Origin: Photorhabdus heterorhabditis
GTDB taxonomy: Bacteria; Pseudomonadota; Gammaproteobacteria; Enterobacterales; Enterobacteriaceae
DNA: 64,000 bases
Direction of reading: 5' to 3'
Assembly: GCF_018448905.1 (NCBI RefSeq)
Contig: NZ_RCWA01000004.1
Location: 124,001 to 188,000, forward strand
Of the stretch, positions 63,466-64,000 are shown piece after piece. A program made the translations under genes and the position numbers. Each line of letters opens with the position of its first letter. Within the stretch, counting starts at the first letter, position 1. The notes beneath the pieces were generated by a model. That model was not told the DNA's origin and ran no database searches. It saw nothing but the letters and a program-made list of their open reading frames with translations.

Positions 63466-64000
63466 TAGCGAAAAACGCCGTAAACCCTTGCCCAGTGCGG
63501 GCGGGGATATAAGGCGAAAAGCCCGGGGGGCTTTCAAGAACACTCAGGCGTTGACTGACTCTGAACGTAGGCTCTGAGTGTTTCGAGCGTTGCCCCTCCG
63601 GTGCTACAGACAAAGTACGATCTTGACCACAGCAACCCTGTTTTGCTCTGCATTCGTAGATGTGTATTCTGCTGGCGTAGTAGCCGTGATGATACTGATT
63701 TCAGGTTGTTAACCATCACGCTCACTGCCAGCTTTGGCGGGTATGCGACCAGAAGGTGTACATGATCCTGCTCACCGTCCATCTCTATGATTTCGCATTC
63801 GAGCTTTGCGGCGGCAGACAGGAATGCTTCCCGTAGCTGCTCAATCATATGCCTGTCAAAGAGCTTTCGACGGTACTTTGTCGTGAAAATCAGATGCACA
63901 ACCAGTTTACTGACGCTGTGCCGTTTTCGGAGAAATCCCTCCAGTGCCTCATGCTGATGACTCAATTGATATATCCACCTAACCGGTTAAAATAGATGAA
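63466..64000 (-). mobile_element. IS200/IS605-type insertion sequence, right part cut by the window end
   Basis: It comprises the tnpA gene at 63534-63965 plus end structures. The 3' (right-end) side has a hairpin CCCTTGCCC with GGGCGGGG (63486-63510 region) and CTTATATCCCCGCCC. The 5' side shows palindrome AACCGGTT (63981-63988), compatible with the left-end hairpin. No tnpB lies inside the window. Outer boundary not visible. Confidence 0.75.
63534..63965 (-). CDS. tnpA: IS200/IS605 family transposase TnpA (Y1 HUH)
   Basis: A 143-residue single-strand transposase. HUH motif DHVHLLVAYPPK near residues 66-77, and the catalytic Tyr near the end in TLETLRAYVQSQ. The middle has SVMVNNLKSVSSRLLRQQ and GLLWSRSYFVCSTGGAT. 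A TTG start at 63965 has AGGTGG nine bases upstream; no ATG fits. It transposes as single-stranded circles, often at replication forks. Confidence 0.9.
   Translation of the reverse strand: MSHQHEALEGFLRKRHSVSKLVVHLIFTTKYRRKLFDRHMIEQLREAFLSAAAKLECEIIEMDGEQDHVHLLVAYPPKLAVSVMVNNLKSVSSRLLRQQNTHLRMQSKTGLLWSRSYFVCSTGGATLETLRAYVQSQSTPECS

Overview
The window is a chromosomal segment of an enteric bacterium, almost certainly Photorhabdus. The order rdgC ... sbcC-sbcD-phoB-phoR-brnQ ... acpH-queA-tgt-yajC-secD-secF-nrdR-ribD matches the E. coli chromosome. The accessory part carries the marks of Photorhabdus: adjacent PAS4-LuxR solo regulators, nine ERIC-type repeats, an orphan hcp with toxin and immunity genes, and many half-decayed genes in AT-rich DNA. 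No tRNA, rRNA or CRISPR array was seen.

Region 1 (1 to about 18,509) is one end of a Mu-like, BcepMu-type transposable prophage; its other end lies left of position 1. Head, packaging and lysis genes run leftward (capsid, protease/scaffold I, G, F, portal, terminase subunits, Rz/Rz1, transglycosylase, holin). A solitary adenine methylase follows. A repressor and a Ner-like gene then diverge around a promoter whose spacer is a perfect 16-bp palindrome. The early operon runs rightward: IclR-like HTH, DUF3102, DDE transposase, MuB-like ATPase, zinc-ribbon protein, a frameshifted gemA and mor. The prophage interrupts an abiEi-type antitoxin gene, whose 5' part, an ERIC element and three copies of a 15-bp operator-like motif lie just outside.

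Region 2 (19.1-30.1 kb) has metC divergent from a Fur-controlled exbB-exbD operon, then a regulator and metabolic zone with much decay: a chitobiase N-terminal stub, a LuxR gene split by an ERIC, an intact PAS4-LuxR gene, an Nlp/Ner-type regulator, a deletion joining nhaC to a malY/patB gene, a truncated BglG-type regulator, and an intact MFS transporter with a divergent LysR regulator.

Region 3 (30.2-33.6 kb) is a small type VI secretion island: hcp facing two toxin-immunity cassettes. The cassettes arose by a tandem duplication of about 1.17 kb; one toxin copy is truncated and interrupted by an ERIC. A decayed second copy of the LysR 3' half closes the island.

Region 4 (33.9-42.8 kb) holds a GH39-like glycosidase, a DUF29 pseudogene, a Fic protein with a 12-bp repeat, a methyltransferase, rdgC, cpdB, a tiny lipoprotein ORF and an IS200-type transposase remnant.

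Region 5 (42.8-64 kb) is core: SbcCD nuclease (two ERICs sit between the genes and one supplies the SbcD C-terminus), the PhoBR phosphate two-component system with a Pho box and an ERIC in the phoB leader, brnQ, ggt, a 2-Cys peroxiredoxin, acpH, the queuosine genes queA and tgt, the Sec accessory genes yajC-secD-secF, nrdR and ribD. An intact IS200/IS605-type transposase gene runs to the right edge.

The most interesting items are the hcp-linked toxin/immunity duplication, the ERIC insertions whose empty sites can be reconstructed, the abiEi operator repeats, and a folded intergenic segment in front of the phage methylase. All functional statements rest on reading the sequence and remembered family features; no database search was run.
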